From NCBI RefSeq assembly GCF_006542335.1, contig NZ_CP032485.1, positions 1,498,501 to 1,562,500 of the forward strand: a stretch of 64,000 bases of DNA, in the 5' to 3' direction. Every line of letters begins with the position of its first letter. Position 1 is the stretch's first letter. A program made the position numbers and the translations under genes. This DNA comes from Neokomagataea tanensis (GTDB lineage Bacteria > Pseudomonadota > Alphaproteobacteria > Acetobacterales > Acetobacteraceae). Below the pieces are notes generated by a model that was not told where the DNA came from, ran no database searches, and saw only the letters and a program-made list of their open reading frames with translations. Positions 35,812-44,730 of the stretch are shown here, in pieces.

Positions 35812-38217
35812 ATGCATTCGTATCGCTCGACCCCACATTCCATGCGTAAAGCACTTTTTTTGATGACGTGCTTGGCCGGGCTTGGACCAATTGTTTACGC
35901 GCCTTCTGTCAGCGCCGCCGTATCACACAAAACGCATGGTCATGGTACGGTGCGTCATGCACAACATGTTCCGGCGTCGCATCAACCATCCGCAGCACAA
36001 GCTTCAAGCGCGACTGTAGCGCGGAGGCCGAAGGCTACATCTATCAACGCGGCTAGCGATGAAAATGTTGTCGTATCGTCATCACGTCAGGTGCATAGCC
36101 GTGGCGGTGGGATGATGCGCGTTGAAACAGCGCCTTATGCTGTGCAAACGGTGTCAAAGGCTTTTATCGCTGCAAAAAGCCCAACCAGCACAGCGCTTGA
36201 TTTCATTAAAAATCTGCCCAGCGTAAGTGTGTCAGACCCCGATACGTCTGGTATGCAGGGTGGGATTATTCAGAGCCGAAGCCTGACCGATGCAGATATG
36301 GCTCTCATGCTCGATAATGCGCCAGCGGCGAGCGCCAAGTATCTTTCTGAAAATATTGATTCAGAAAATCTTGAGAGCGTCAGCATGATGCCGGGCTCTT
36401 CACCAATCGATTTGCCTGCGACGTCCGCAGCGGCAGGCGTCATGAATGAAACGTCATACGATCCGGGTCATAAATTCGGCGGAATGACGGATTTCTCGTA
36501 CGGCACAAATAATATGTCGCGCGAGTTTTTACGCCTTGAATCAGGCGATATTGGGCGAACGGGCGTGCGGAGTTATATTTCATTCTCACATACCCACGCG
36601 CGTTCTTGGATGGGGGCTGGTTCGAATGAACGCCGTCACCTCGATTTTGGTCTGCGTAAAGATTGGGACAACGGCTCCTTCGCCAAGGTTTTCATGTCCT
36701 GGAACTCCGAAGATTTTGTCATTGATCGTTTCCCGACAGCATCAGAGTTCTTCACATATAAGCATACTGGTCAGGGTTACGGCCGGAAAGCAGAATTTGA
36801 TAAAACCGGAAACGATTACTGGAAAAACAACATCGACCATTGGAACCAGCTTTTCCTGACGGCGCCAATGCATTTTGTGCTGAACGACAAGCTACAGTTT
36901 GATCTGCGGCCTTACTATAACTGGGGTCGCGGTTGGGACGGCTCTTCTGGCGGCTTCTCGTCAGGTAATACGACGACTTATGCTGGTGGGCAGGTCATCC
37001 CGGCTGGTACACCACTGACAAGCTACTTCTTGGAAGACGGTGCGTTGGATGTCGGTGCCACAGCGAAGTTGGGTTATGACATTGACCGACATAACCACTT
37101 TGAGTTTGGGTACTGGTATGAAAACCAAAATTACACCCAGCATTTCCCGACGAGCGTAACAAAGGCTGATGGGTCTAACCCCAGCCCGAATGATGGCTAC
37201 TATCAGGTATTTTCAAACGGTACGCGTTCATTCCCGGGAAACACGACTGGGTACGAAGTCCATTCCCTGTTCTTAAACAATACTGCTAAATACCTTAATA
37301 GCCGCCTGTTGATCAGTGCAGGCTTTAAGTATGTGATGACCAATATCTGGTTTGTTACGTATCCAGGGAATGCTCATATGGGGCAAAACCTTACCGCTCC
37401 GTTGCCGCATTTGTCGGTTAGCTACAATATTAACGAGCATCATCAAGTTTATATCAATGCTGAAGGGGATTTCCGTCAGCCGGACCCATCAGCGATTGCG
37501 AACACAAAATATACAGGTACGCTTCCGAAGAACCAGTATTCTATTAAGGAAGAACTCGGTTATCGTTATAACGATAAGTACGTTGTGTTCGACCTCGATC
37601 TCTTTAATTACAATATTACCAACCGTCTGTTGTCGACTTACGTCGGAAACAACCAGTTCGGTGTGGTCAATGCAGGTAACCAAACGGCGCGCGGCGTTGA
37701 CATGATGGCGTCTTTGCAGCCGATTTATGGTTTCAGCCCTTATGTGTCGTTTGAGTATCTTAACGCGCGCCTCGATTCCAATATCGCGGCATCGGATGCG
37801 AGCGGCAATCTGACGGCTTTTCGTACCAAAGGTACGCAAGCGCCGATGGCACCTCATGTCACGGCCAATTTCGGCCTGACTTATACAAATGCTGGTTTCT
37901 TCGCGAATGCCACATTGCACTATACCGGCCCGCAATCAGTGACCATTGCCGGTGATCAACGTATGCCCGGTTACCTAACGAACACTCTATCCTTGGGTTA
38001 CCATTTCAAACCCGTATGGTATGCGAAGTCGCCGACAGTGCGTTTGAACTTCACAAACCTTACAGGTGCAGTCGTTCGTACGGGTGCGATTGGCGTTGGT
38101 ACTAATGCGACCGTCGTGCGCTTGATGAACGGTAACCTTTCGGGGGCGGGCTCCAGTGCGCAATTCTATGTTGAGCCACGCTTCAGCATGACGGGCACGG
38201 TTTCCACAGCGTTCTAA
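35812..38217 (+). CDS. TonB-dependent receptor, substrate unknown
   Basis: 801 residues. Signal peptide with the hydrophobic core KALFLMTCLAGLGPIVYAPSVSA, a His/Ala-rich spacer, then the TonB-box-like DENVVVSSS. A plug-like region follows (RVETAPYAVQTVSKAFI, ALDFIKNLPSVSVSDPDTSGM, LMLDNAPAA, ENLESVSMMPGSS), and a barrel ending in Phe (MTGTVSTAF). The plug departs from the siderophore-receptor type. Ribosome site GGAG is 13 bases from the ATG, unusually far; ATG at 35845 is a possible alternative. A strong terminator follows. Confidence 0.88.
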   Translation: MHSYRSTPHSMRKALFLMTCLAGLGPIVYAPSVSAAVSHKTHGHGTVRHAQHVPASHQPSAAQASSATVARRPKATSINAASDENVVVSSSRQVHSRGGGMMRVETAPYAVQTVSKAFIAAKSPTSTALDFIKNLPSVSVSDPDTSGMQGGIIQSRSLTDADMALMLDNAPAASAKYLSENIDSENLESVSMMPGSSPIDLPATSAAAGVMNETSYDPGHKFGGMTDFSYGTNNMSREFLRLESGDIGRTGVRSYISFSHTHARSWMGAGSNERRHLDFGLRKDWDNGSFAKVFMSWNSEDFVIDRFPTASEFFTYKHTGQGYGRKAEFDKTGNDYWKNNIDHWNQLFLTAPMHFVLNDKLQFDLRPYYNWGRGWDGSSGGFSSGNTTTYAGGQVIPAGTPLTSYFLEDGALDVGATAKLGYDIDRHNHFEFGYWYENQNYTQHFPTSVTKADGSNPSPNDGYYQVFSNGTRSFPGNTTGYEVHSLFLNNTAKYLNSRLLISAGFKYVMTNIWFVTYPGNAHMGQNLTAPLPHLSVSYNINEHHQVYINAEGDFRQPDPSAIANTKYTGTLPKNQYSIKEELGYRYNDKYVVFDLDLFNYNITNRLLSTYVGNNQFGVVNAGNQTARGVDMMASLQPIYGFSPYVSFEYLNARLDSNIAASDASGNLTAFRTKGTQAPMAPHVTANFGLTYTNAGFFANATLHYTGPQSVTIAGDQRMPGYLTNTLSLGYHFKPVWYAKSPTVRLNFTNLTGAVVRTGAIGVGTNATVVRLMNGNLSGAGSSAQFYVEPRFSMTGTVSTAF

Positions 38218-38250
38218 TCTGACTTTACAAGAACCGTACGGCATTTTCCG

Positions 38251-38283
38251 AAAGGCCTTCCCATCTACGGGAAGGCCTTTTTT
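38251..38283 (+). terminator. Strong intrinsic terminator after receptor gene
   Basis: AAAGGCCTTCCC / GGGAAGGCCTTT, a perfect 12-bp stem with a six-base loop, followed by TTTG. Confidence 0.92.
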
Positions 38284-38319
38284 GTTGTGAGTGGCGGTAT
38301 CTCGGGAGCGCGTTGCTTA

Positions 38320-38359
38320 ATAGTTTTATATTATCGATAATCTGATAATGTAAAACTAT
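38320..38359 (+). promoter_or_regulatory. Large AT-rich palindrome overlapping the ArsR-type gene start (operator)
   Basis: ATAGTTTTATATTATC (38320-38335) and GATAATGTAAAACTAT (38344-38359) are inverted repeats with one mismatch over 16 bp and an eight-base spacer. Within it is the perfect palindrome ATTATCGATAAT. It reaches into the ATG of the ArsR-type gene. Autorepression from such sites is normal for this family. Confidence 0.65.
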
Positions 38360-38660
38360 GATGGATAATCTTAAACAGCGTGCAGAATATGTGGCGAGGA
38401 TTTTAAAAATGCTTGCCCATGCTGAGCGCCTGCAAATTGCTTGTGCGCTAGCAGAGCAGGAATATTCGGTCGCCCAATTAGAAACTAAACTTGGTATCCA
38501 CCAGCCGGCATTATCGCGGCATCTGACGATTTTAAAAAAAGAGGAGACGTTGTCTTCCAGAAGAGAAGGTAAGAACGTCTTTTATACGTTAACTGATGAG
38601 AAAACAGGAAAACTCGTAAAAAATCTCTATAATATTTATTGTAAAGGACATGATTTATGA
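38358..38660 (+). CDS. ArsR-family regulator, BigR/SqrR-like
   Basis: 100-residue winged-helix repressor. The recognition helix region is SVAQLETKLGIHQPALSRHLTILKKE, followed by the wing SSRREGKNVFYTL. Two Cys are present: C29 in RLQIACALAEQE and C95 in NIYCKGHDL. They sit where BigR and SqrR have their persulfide-sensing pair, and two YeeE/YedE genes follow. I infer control by reactive sulfur. No ribosome site is seen; either ATG of the ATGATG pair may start. Its stop overlaps the next gene. Confidence 0.85.
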   Translation: MMDNLKQRAEYVARILKMLAHAERLQIACALAEQEYSVAQLETKLGIHQPALSRHLTILKKEETLSSRREGKNVFYTLTDEKTGKLVKNLYNIYCKGHDL

Positions 38661-39070
38661 TGGGGTATTGGACAAGTTTAGCCGGTGGTATTTTAATCGG
38701 TCTGTCATGCGGTCTTTATTATTTATTAAATGGTAAAATACCGGGAATTAGCGGGTTATTGGCACGTGCTTTCTCATACCAGAAAGGATGGGTAGAGAGA
38801 TTTTTTCTTTTTGGAGTGTTCATTGCACCCATCTTATGGCGGGTAGTCTGCGGGTACTGGCCCGGTGTAAGTGTGCAGATCCCGTGGTTCCTCATAGTGT
38901 GTTCGGGCTTATTAGTTGGTTTTGGCACGCGCATGGGAAATGGCTGCACGAGTGGACATGGCGTGATGGGTATAGCGCGATTGTCGCTAAGGTCTTTTGT
39001 GGCAGTATTCTGTTTTTTGGGTACTGGAATACTTACAGCCTGTCTGATGCATTATTACGCACAGCATTAG
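38657..39070 (+). CDS. YeeE/YedE half-transporter (PmpA-like)
   Basis: 137 residues, four membrane helices. Contains the family signature FGTRMGNGCTSGHGVMG with its conserved Cys, used to conduct thiosulfate or other sulfur species in YeeE. Overlaps the upstream ArsR-type regulator by four bases. Such half-size proteins act in pairs; the second half lies 1.6 kb downstream, after an intervening alpha-galactosidase gene. Confidence 0.88.
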   Translation: MMGYWTSLAGGILIGLSCGLYYLLNGKIPGISGLLARAFSYQKGWVERFFLFGVFIAPILWRVVCGYWPGVSVQIPWFLIVCSGLLVGFGTRMGNGCTSGHGVMGIARLSLRSFVAVFCFLGTGILTACLMHYYAQH

Positions 39071-39085
39071 CGTAAAACTTTTCTT

Positions 39086-39114
39086 GAGGGCTTGGCCAGC
39101 AGGCCAAGGTCCTC
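39086..39114 (+). terminator. Hairpin after the PmpA-like gene
   Basis: CTTGGCC (39091-39097) / GGCCAAG (39102-39108) with loop AGCA, extended by GAGG / CCTC across a small bulge. No T-run follows. It could separate the regulator-PmpA transcript from the inserted gene. Confidence 0.5.
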
Positions 39115-39285
39115 TGCTGGTGCGTTACCTTCTTTAATTTGATTTCGTAATAATAAACTGTATACTATAGACATATTGTCGGATTACGCTGAGAAAGCGC
39201 AGTTTTGCGCTCCTCCTATCGGTCTTATACGGAATATCCAAATTATTATGAAATAAATTTTGTATATATCTATTAAGGAAGTAAA

Positions 39286-40695
39286 ATGTCAGTAAATGCT
39301 TTATATAATATATTATCGATATTAAATTCGGTAATTTACACCACCAACAAAATATTTTCTCAGTATAATTTTGTTGGTGGTGTAAATATAAATACCCATA
39401 ATCGGCTTAATTATTCTGTATATAAACCAAATAAAATCTTTCTATTTATTATTGTTGTATCTGGATTTTGTTTGTGTCTACCGAAGTGCTCTATTGCTGA
39501 GGAAGTCCGGCGTGTGGCGGTTATGCCGCCCAATGGTTTGGAAGAAGCGCCGCCTAACAATGTAGACGGGCAAAGGGTGACATCGTTAAAGCCCAACCAT
39601 TTGGCTATGACGCCGCCAATGGGATGGAATACTTGGAACAAATTTGCATGCGATATCACGGCAGAAAAAATCGAGCGTGCAGCGGATGCAATGGTCGCAT
39701 CCGGCATGCAGAAAGCAGGATATCGCTATATTTTAATTGATGATTGTTGGCAGGGTGTCCGAGACAAAGACGGCAATATTCACGCTGATGCAGTGCGTTT
39801 CCCGAAAGGGATAAGGGCTCTGGCAGATTATGTGCACGCAAAAGGCTTATTGCTTGGGATTTATTCGGATGCTGGCACACTGACCTGCGGTGGAAAGCCA
39901 GGGAGCCGCGGGCATGAATTTCAAGATGCCCGGCAATATGCCGCATGGCAGGTTGATTACCTAAAGTATGACTGGTGCTCTACCGGCACGCAGGACGGGC
40001 CATCTAGTTACAGAACAATGGCCGATGCCCTGCGCGAAACTGGGAGGCCTATAGTTTTTTCAATCTGTGAATGGGGAACGGCAAATCCTTGGACATGGGG
40101 CGAAGGCCAAGGCGGTAACCTCTGGCGGGTCAGCGCGGATATTACTGACCGCTGGGATGGTATGAAAAACTACTCCTTAGGCGTATTGCCGATTATAGAT
40201 CTCATGGAACCGCTTTATTCTTATGCTGGGCCGGGTCACTGGAATGACCCCGATATGCTTGAAGTCGGTAATGGTGGGATGACTGAAGCAGAAGAACGAA
40301 GCCACTTCAGCTTATGGGCTGAAATGAGCGCGCCCCTCATCGCCGGAAACGACCTGACGGCAATGAGCCCATTTGTAAAAGCGACACTAACAAACGAAGA
40401 AGTAATTGCTGTTGACCAAGATGCACTGGGCATTCAGGGACACCGTGTAGCGCGGGGAGAAGGGTGGGAAGTCTGGTCCAAACCGTTATCCGACGGTGGG
40501 CGTGCTGTTGTGCTTTTTAATCGTTCGGCCAAACGTCTTACTGTCACAGCAAAGTGGAGTGATCTGGGTTATCCATTGACCGCTAGGGCAACTGTGCGGG
40601 ACCTTTGGAAAAAACGTGACGTTGCACATGACGCGCAGAACTATTCAGATTCCGTCGAGCCGCATGGTGTTGTTATGGTGAGACTCAAATTCTAA
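39286..40695 (+). CDS. GH27 alpha-galactosidase, exported
   Basis: 469 residues; hydrolyses terminal alpha-galactosides such as melibiose or raffinose. The catalytic domain starts at MTPPMGWNTWNKFACDITAE; YRYILIDDCWQ, DYLKYDWCSTG (nucleophile Asp) and RVSADITDRWDGM (acid/base Asp) are the GH27 motifs, then GHWNDPDMLEVGNGGMTEAE. The C-terminus has the beta-sandwich. Start ATG at 39286 has AAGGAAG six bases upstream. The N-terminal 50 residues are odd and AT-rich, with a 20-bp inverted repeat in the DNA; the export signal KIFLFIIVVSGFCLCLPKCSIA comes only afterwards, at residues 49-70. Splits a sulfur-transport gene pair. Confidence 0.9.
   Translation: MSVNALYNILSILNSVIYTTNKIFSQYNFVGGVNINTHNRLNYSVYKPNKIFLFIIVVSGFCLCLPKCSIAEEVRRVAVMPPNGLEEAPPNNVDGQRVTSLKPNHLAMTPPMGWNTWNKFACDITAEKIERAADAMVASGMQKAGYRYILIDDCWQGVRDKDGNIHADAVRFPKGIRALADYVHAKGLLLGIYSDAGTLTCGGKPGSRGHEFQDARQYAAWQVDYLKYDWCSTGTQDGPSSYRTMADALRETGRPIVFSICEWGTANPWTWGEGQGGNLWRVSADITDRWDGMKNYSLGVLPIIDLMEPLYSYAGPGHWNDPDMLEVGNGGMTEAEERSHFSLWAEMSAPLIAGNDLTAMSPFVKATLTNEEVIAVDQDALGIQGHRVARGEGWEVWSKPLSDGGRAVVLFNRSAKRLTVTAKWSDLGYPLTARATVRDLWKKRDVAHDAQNYSDSVEPHGVVMVRLKF
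39334..39387. repeat. Perfect 20-bp inverted repeat inside the GH27 5' coding region
   Basis: Arms at 39334-39353 and 39368-39387 are exact reverse complements (core ACACCACCAACAAAA / TTTTGTTGGTGGTGT) with a 14-base loop. It begins 48 bases after the GH27 ATG. No T-run follows. The RNA would form a very stable hairpin near the ribosome-binding region. Confidence 0.9.
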
Positions 40696-40711
40696 GGGGA
40701 GGGGGTATTTC

Positions 40712-41128
40712 GTGCAAAGCATCATCGCGCTGATATGTGGGCTGATTTTTGGTTGTGGGCTGATCTTGAGCGGAATGACCAATCCGGCAAATGTTCTCGG
40801 ATTTTTGGATGTTGTTGGCGCGTGGAAGCCCGCTTTACTTTTCGTGCTGGGAGGTGCGGTGTGTGTGGCGTTTGTCGCTGTACGCTTACAAAAATTGATG
40901 AAACGACCGCTTTTCGCGGAGAGTTTTCAAACCCCGCCGCGCAAAACGGTTGATGCACGGCTCGTCATCGGGAGTTGTATTTTTGGGCTCGGATGGGGGC
41001 TGGTAGGTTTGTGTCCCGGACCGGTAATTGCCTCCCTCGCGCTTGGAAGTTGGCAGGTCTGGGTCTTTCTTGCCGCTATGCTGGCAGGGATGTCTTTCTA
41101 CAGGCTGTTTCAGCCGTCCAAGTGCTGA
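40712..41128 (+). CDS. YeeE/YedE half-transporter (PmpB-like, DUF6691)
   Basis: 138 residues, four membrane helices. Characteristic segments: CGLILSGMTNPANVLGFLDVVGAW and FGLGWGLVGLCPGPVIASLAL, the latter with the conserved Cys. This is the usual second half of the PmpAB pair controlled by BigR. GTG start with GGGGAGGGGG upstream; 16 bp behind the GH27 stop, so now probably co-transcribed with that gene rather than with pmpA alone. Confidence 0.88.
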   Translation: MQSIIALICGLIFGCGLILSGMTNPANVLGFLDVVGAWKPALLFVLGGAVCVAFVAVRLQKLMKRPLFAESFQTPPRKTVDARLVIGSCIFGLGWGLVGLCPGPVIASLALGSWQVWVFLAAMLAGMSFYRLFQPSKC

Positions 41129-41130
41129 AA

Positions 41131-41163
41131 AAAAAAGCCTCACCTAAAGTGGGTGAGGCTTTA
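41131..41163. terminator. Terminator between pmpB-like gene and gltX
   Basis: GCCTCACC (41137-41144) / GGTGAGGC (41152-41159), A-run on the left and TTTAATTTT on the right. Serves both convergent genes. Confidence 0.88.
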
Positions 41164-41185
41164 ATTTTCGACTCAAGAAAATGTC

Positions 41186-42520
41186 TTAAGCACGAATTGC
41201 ATCGTGTAGTCGTGATAAAACCCGCTCACGGCCCATCAGGGTTAGCAGTGTAGGTAGGTCAGGCCCGCTATCTTCAGCGGTTAACGCTAGGCGAAGCGGC
41301 ATGAACAGCGCTTTGCCTTTGCGGCCAGTCTGCTCCTTGAGAATATTCGTCCAATCTTTCCATGTTGTTTCACCCCAAGGGTCTTCTGGCAATGTTTCCA
41401 GAGCTTTCTGCAGGAAGTCCCTGTCATCAGGCTGCGAAGGTGGAATGATTGCACCTTGGGTAACATCCCACCAATGTGGAATTTCTGCGGCAATATCGAC
41501 GTTACCGCGTACAGCGTTCCAGAACTCTTCCGTCGCTTCTGCTGGGAGATGCGCTTTAGCCTGCTCGAACGGCAAGTTGTGCAGTGCTTTGCGGTTCAGC
41601 GCGAGAAGCTGGCGCATGTCAAAGCGCGCGGCAGACTTTGAAACGTGTGAGATGTCGTAAGAATCGATAGCTTCTTGGAGTGTGATGACATCCGGATCGT
41701 CCGAAGTGCCAACACGCGCCAAGTAGGACACGATGCTCATAGGCTCAATGCCGTCTGCGCGTAGGGACTTCAAACCAAGCGAGTCAAAGCGCTTTGAAAG
41801 CTTGCCGCCATCTGTGTCGAGCAGCAAGGGCAGGTGAGCAAACGTGAACGGAGCCGTTTTGCCGGTAATCGCTTCTGCGATGTCGATTTGCACGCCCGTG
41901 TTTGTGATATGGTCTTCACCGCGCATGATGTGCGTGATGCCCATTTCAAGGTCATCAATGACGGATGCAAGCGTGTAAAGAATCGTGCCATCAGCGCGGA
42001 TCAAAACCGGGTCAGAGATGGCTGTCAGCTTTACGGAACATTCCCCCATGACGAGGTCGTTCCATTTTCTGCTGCCATCGGTCAGTTTGAAGCGCCAATA
42101 GGGGACCTTCCCGTTCGCTTCAGCACGTGCGCGCTGATCGGCGGTTAGTTTGAGCATAGCGCGGTCGTAAAGCGGTGGCTTTCCGGCGCGGATACGCATC
42201 TCGCGCTTGGCGTTTAGCTCATGTTCGCTTTCAAAGCAGGGATAGAGGCGGCCAGAGGCTTTGAGCTTCTCGATGGCAGCATCATAGAGGGCGCCCCGAT
42301 CGGACTGGCGGGCCTCTTCATCCCATTCCAGGCCAAGCCATGACAGGTCGCGGCGGATCGCATCCACATATTCAGGGCGGCTACGGGATGTATCCGTATC
42401 GTCCATGCGGAGGATAAAGCGGCCACCGTGACGGCGGGCATAGAGGTAGTTAGCAACGGCCTGACGCGCGTTACCAACGTGCAGGTAACCAGTTGGGGAG
42501 GGTGCAAAGCGCAGTTTCAT
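41186..42520 (-). CDS. gltX: Glutamyl-tRNA synthetase
   Basis: Charges tRNA-Glu (or, in some bacteria, tRNA-Gln as well). 444 residues. HIGH-like motif in RFAPSPTGYLHVGNARQAV, then RMDDTDTSRSRPEYVDAI, ADGTILYTLASVIDDLEMGITHIMRGEDHITNT and the KMSKS-like GGKLSKRFDSLGLKSLR. Alphaproteobacteria often have two GltX proteins; which one this is cannot be decided here. Its start is 25 bp from the divergent methyltransferase frame. Confidence 0.96.
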   Translation of the reverse strand: MKLRFAPSPTGYLHVGNARQAVANYLYARRHGGRFILRMDDTDTSRSRPEYVDAIRRDLSWLGLEWDEEARQSDRGALYDAAIEKLKASGRLYPCFESEHELNAKREMRIRAGKPPLYDRAMLKLTADQRARAEANGKVPYWRFKLTDGSRKWNDLVMGECSVKLTAISDPVLIRADGTILYTLASVIDDLEMGITHIMRGEDHITNTGVQIDIAEAITGKTAPFTFAHLPLLLDTDGGKLSKRFDSLGLKSLRADGIEPMSIVSYLARVGTSDDPDVITLQEAIDSYDISHVSKSAARFDMRQLLALNRKALHNLPFEQAKAHLPAEATEEFWNAVRGNVDIAAEIPHWWDVTQGAIIPPSQPDDRDFLQKALETLPEDPWGETTWKDWTNILKEQTGRKGKALFMPLRLALTAEDSGPDLPTLLTLMGRERVLSRLHDAIRA

Positions 42521-42641
42521 GCCGTCTTAATGCCTTATCGTTTTCGTGCTGGCCAGTGTGTTGTGCTGTGTAGCGCGTTATAGTGTGTTTTGCGTCATTT
42601 CAACATTGCTCCGCGCGTTGCTTCCTGTCATGCACGGCATC

Positions 42642-43766
42642 ATGAAGACATCCACTGATTTCGAGATTTTTTTGGCGGCTCCTCCCGGGCTGGAAATGGT
42701 TTTGGCTGATGAAATTCGGCTCAAAGGCTTCAAGCGCCCCCGGATCGTGCCGGGGGGTGTAACCATTCGTGGAGGGTGGCCAGAAGTCTGGCGTGCGAAT
42801 TTGTGGATTCGGGGTGCGAGTCGTGTGCTTGCGCGTCTAACATCGTTTCACGTGCGCCATCTGGCACAGCTGGATGATCTTGCCTGCGCGGTGGATTGGG
42901 CATCCGTGTTGCGCCCGGACGTGCCGGTATTTGTGGAGGCTCACTGCTCCGGATCACGTTTGTATCATAGCGGAGCCGTCTCGGAGCGTATTGGTCGGGC
43001 TATTCATAAAACGCTTGGAGCACCCCTCGCAGAAAGTGATGCAGCCGAGGTGGTTACGGTTATGGCGCGCATTGATAAAGATGTTTGCACGCTGAGCCTT
43101 GATACGTCCGGCGCGCTTTTGCACCGCAGGGGTTTCAAGCAGGCGGTTAACAAAGCGCCTATGCGTGAAACGATGGCTGCGCTTTTCCTCATGCGATGCG
43201 GCTTTACGGGAAATGAAGCAGTCGTAGACCCAATGTGTGGATCTGGCACATTTATTCTGGAAGCGGCGGAGATGTCGGCGCGTCTTAATCCGGGGCGTGG
43301 ACGTTCTTTCGCATTCCAACATTTAGCGACTTATGACGCTGAGCGCTGGGAAATGATGCGCGGTGTAAAAAGCACACGTGACGGCGGCGCCATGTGTTTT
43401 GGGTATGATCGTGATGCGGGTGCAGTTCGCATGGCAGGCGAAAATGCCAAGCGCGCAGGAGTGAGCGACTCAGTTCATTTTGCACAGCAGCCTGTCAGTG
43501 CGCTTGAACCGCCGACTGAAAAGCCGGGATTAGTGATCGTAAACCCGCCTTATGGTGCGCGTATCGGCGAAGCAGAGGCTCTCATCCCGCTGTACCGGAG
43601 CTTTGGCAGAATAATGCGCGAGCGTTTCAGTGGCTGGCGTGTTGGAATGGTTAGTGCGGTTCCGCGCTTGGCGCATGAAACGGGCCTACCATTTGTTGCG
43701 CCAGAAGCGCCCATTCCTCATGGCGGCCTGCGGGTCAGTCTTTTCAGAACTGACCCACTTGCTTGA
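42642..43766 (+). CDS. THUMP-domain class I rRNA/tRNA methyltransferase (COG0116, RlmL-like)
   Basis: 374 residues from ATG at 42642 (ATG at 42630 also possible; upstream frame without homology). N-terminal THUMP-like domain begins FEIFLAAPPGLEMVLADEI. The methyltransferase part has KAPMRETMAALFLM, the SAM motif VVDPMCGSGTFILEAAEM, GYDRDAGAVRMAGENAKRAG and the catalytic NPPYGARIGEAE (N-P-P-Y). This is the N2-guanine methyltransferase family of RlmL/RlmK type; the exact target nucleotide is uncertain. Confidence 0.9.
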   Translation: MKTSTDFEIFLAAPPGLEMVLADEIRLKGFKRPRIVPGGVTIRGGWPEVWRANLWIRGASRVLARLTSFHVRHLAQLDDLACAVDWASVLRPDVPVFVEAHCSGSRLYHSGAVSERIGRAIHKTLGAPLAESDAAEVVTVMARIDKDVCTLSLDTSGALLHRRGFKQAVNKAPMRETMAALFLMRCGFTGNEAVVDPMCGSGTFILEAAEMSARLNPGRGRSFAFQHLATYDAERWEMMRGVKSTRDGGAMCFGYDRDAGAVRMAGENAKRAGVSDSVHFAQQPVSALEPPTEKPGLVIVNPPYGARIGEAEALIPLYRSFGRIMRERFSGWRVGMVSAVPRLAHETGLPFVAPEAPIPHGGLRVSLFRTDPLA

Positions 43767-43772
43767 AGCGGC

Positions 43773-44444
43773 TTAAGAAGCGGCTTCTTCTGTCTTTTCT
43801 TCTGCGCTTTCAGCGGGTTCGCTGAAAGACGGACGAGGCGCTGAGCCTTCCGTAATCATTTCCAACTGACCTGTGATCTGGCCGCCTTCTTCAACTTGGA
43901 GGCGGCGGCATTTCGCTTTGCCGATCAGTCGGCCGCTGGCGCGGATCGTCAAGCTGCCATTGACAGTCAACGTGCCGTCCACCGTGCCTGCAACTTCTGC
44001 GTCTTCCACTTCAACAGCACCGCGGAATACGCCGCCCTGAGCCACTTCGAGCTCTGATGCAGTAATCAGGCTTGATTCGACTGTGCCTTCAACGACAAGG
44101 CGCTCAGCGTCTTGTACGGAGCCCTGAACGCTGATGCCACGGCCTACCACAAGGGTGCGGCGCTCTGGGCCGCTATGACGTGCCGCGCCGTGCGGGGTCA
44201 CACCGGGGCGCGGTGCCGCGCCAGGAGCGTTGCCAGGAGAAGGAGGTGTAGGGAAGGGGGAGCGACCCATGGCTGCGTCCTTTGGATGTGAGGAATCTTG
44301 GTTTGGCTGTGCTGCATTGTCCGACGGGGCAGGCGCGTTAGACGTTTGCTGCGTATTCTGTTGTTGAGAGAAGATGGGTGGACCCGAGAGCTTGCTGTTC
44401 TCGGCAGACTTGGCGTCTTCTTCCGGTTTGCGTCTTCTGAACAA
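43773..44444 (-). CDS. Bactofilin (polymer-forming cytoskeletal protein)
   Basis: 223 residues. The central beta-helical bactofilin domain spans roughly residues 95-195: TLVVGRGISVQGSVQDAERLVVEGTVE, ASELEVAQGGVFRGAVEVEDAEVAGTVDG and RASGRLIGKAKCRRLQVEEGGQITG. N-terminus is Pro/Asn/Gln-rich, C-terminus Glu-rich; both disordered. Start is TTG at 44444. Bactofilins scaffold cell shape, stalk or motility structures at the membrane; target unknown here. Convergent with the methyltransferase gene. Confidence 0.92.
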   Translation of the reverse strand: MFRRRKPEEDAKSAENSKLSGPPIFSQQQNTQQTSNAPAPSDNAAQPNQDSSHPKDAAMGRSPFPTPPSPGNAPGAAPRPGVTPHGAARHSGPERRTLVVGRGISVQGSVQDAERLVVEGTVESSLITASELEVAQGGVFRGAVEVEDAEVAGTVDGTLTVNGSLTIRASGRLIGKAKCRRLQVEEGGQITGQLEMITEGSAPRPSFSEPAESAEEKTEEAAS

Positions 44445-44730
44445 AGGAACCCCGCTACGGATCTGAAGGAAGGATACTTAGCCTCGGACGTGAATCCCAA
44501 CAAACGCTAGAGGGCGCGGGCGGGACAAGACCTAAACTACGCTTACACGCTCTCGCCCTAAGCGGACAACCCGTTGAACGGTCGTAAAGAATTATTCTTC
44601 TGGGAATGTCATGACGAGGGGAAAGAGGAGGTGTGTTGGCGTGGGGCTAGAGAAGGTATAAAAACGTGTTGATTTGATGGCGCATCAACGTCTTTGAGCA
44701 TAAATCTCCACTTTTGTTTCGGAAACTTGC

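Noticed and set aside
42546..42641. Upstream start of the RNA methyltransferase
   Set aside because: The added residues are unlike the family, and the region is the short divergent promoter for gltX.
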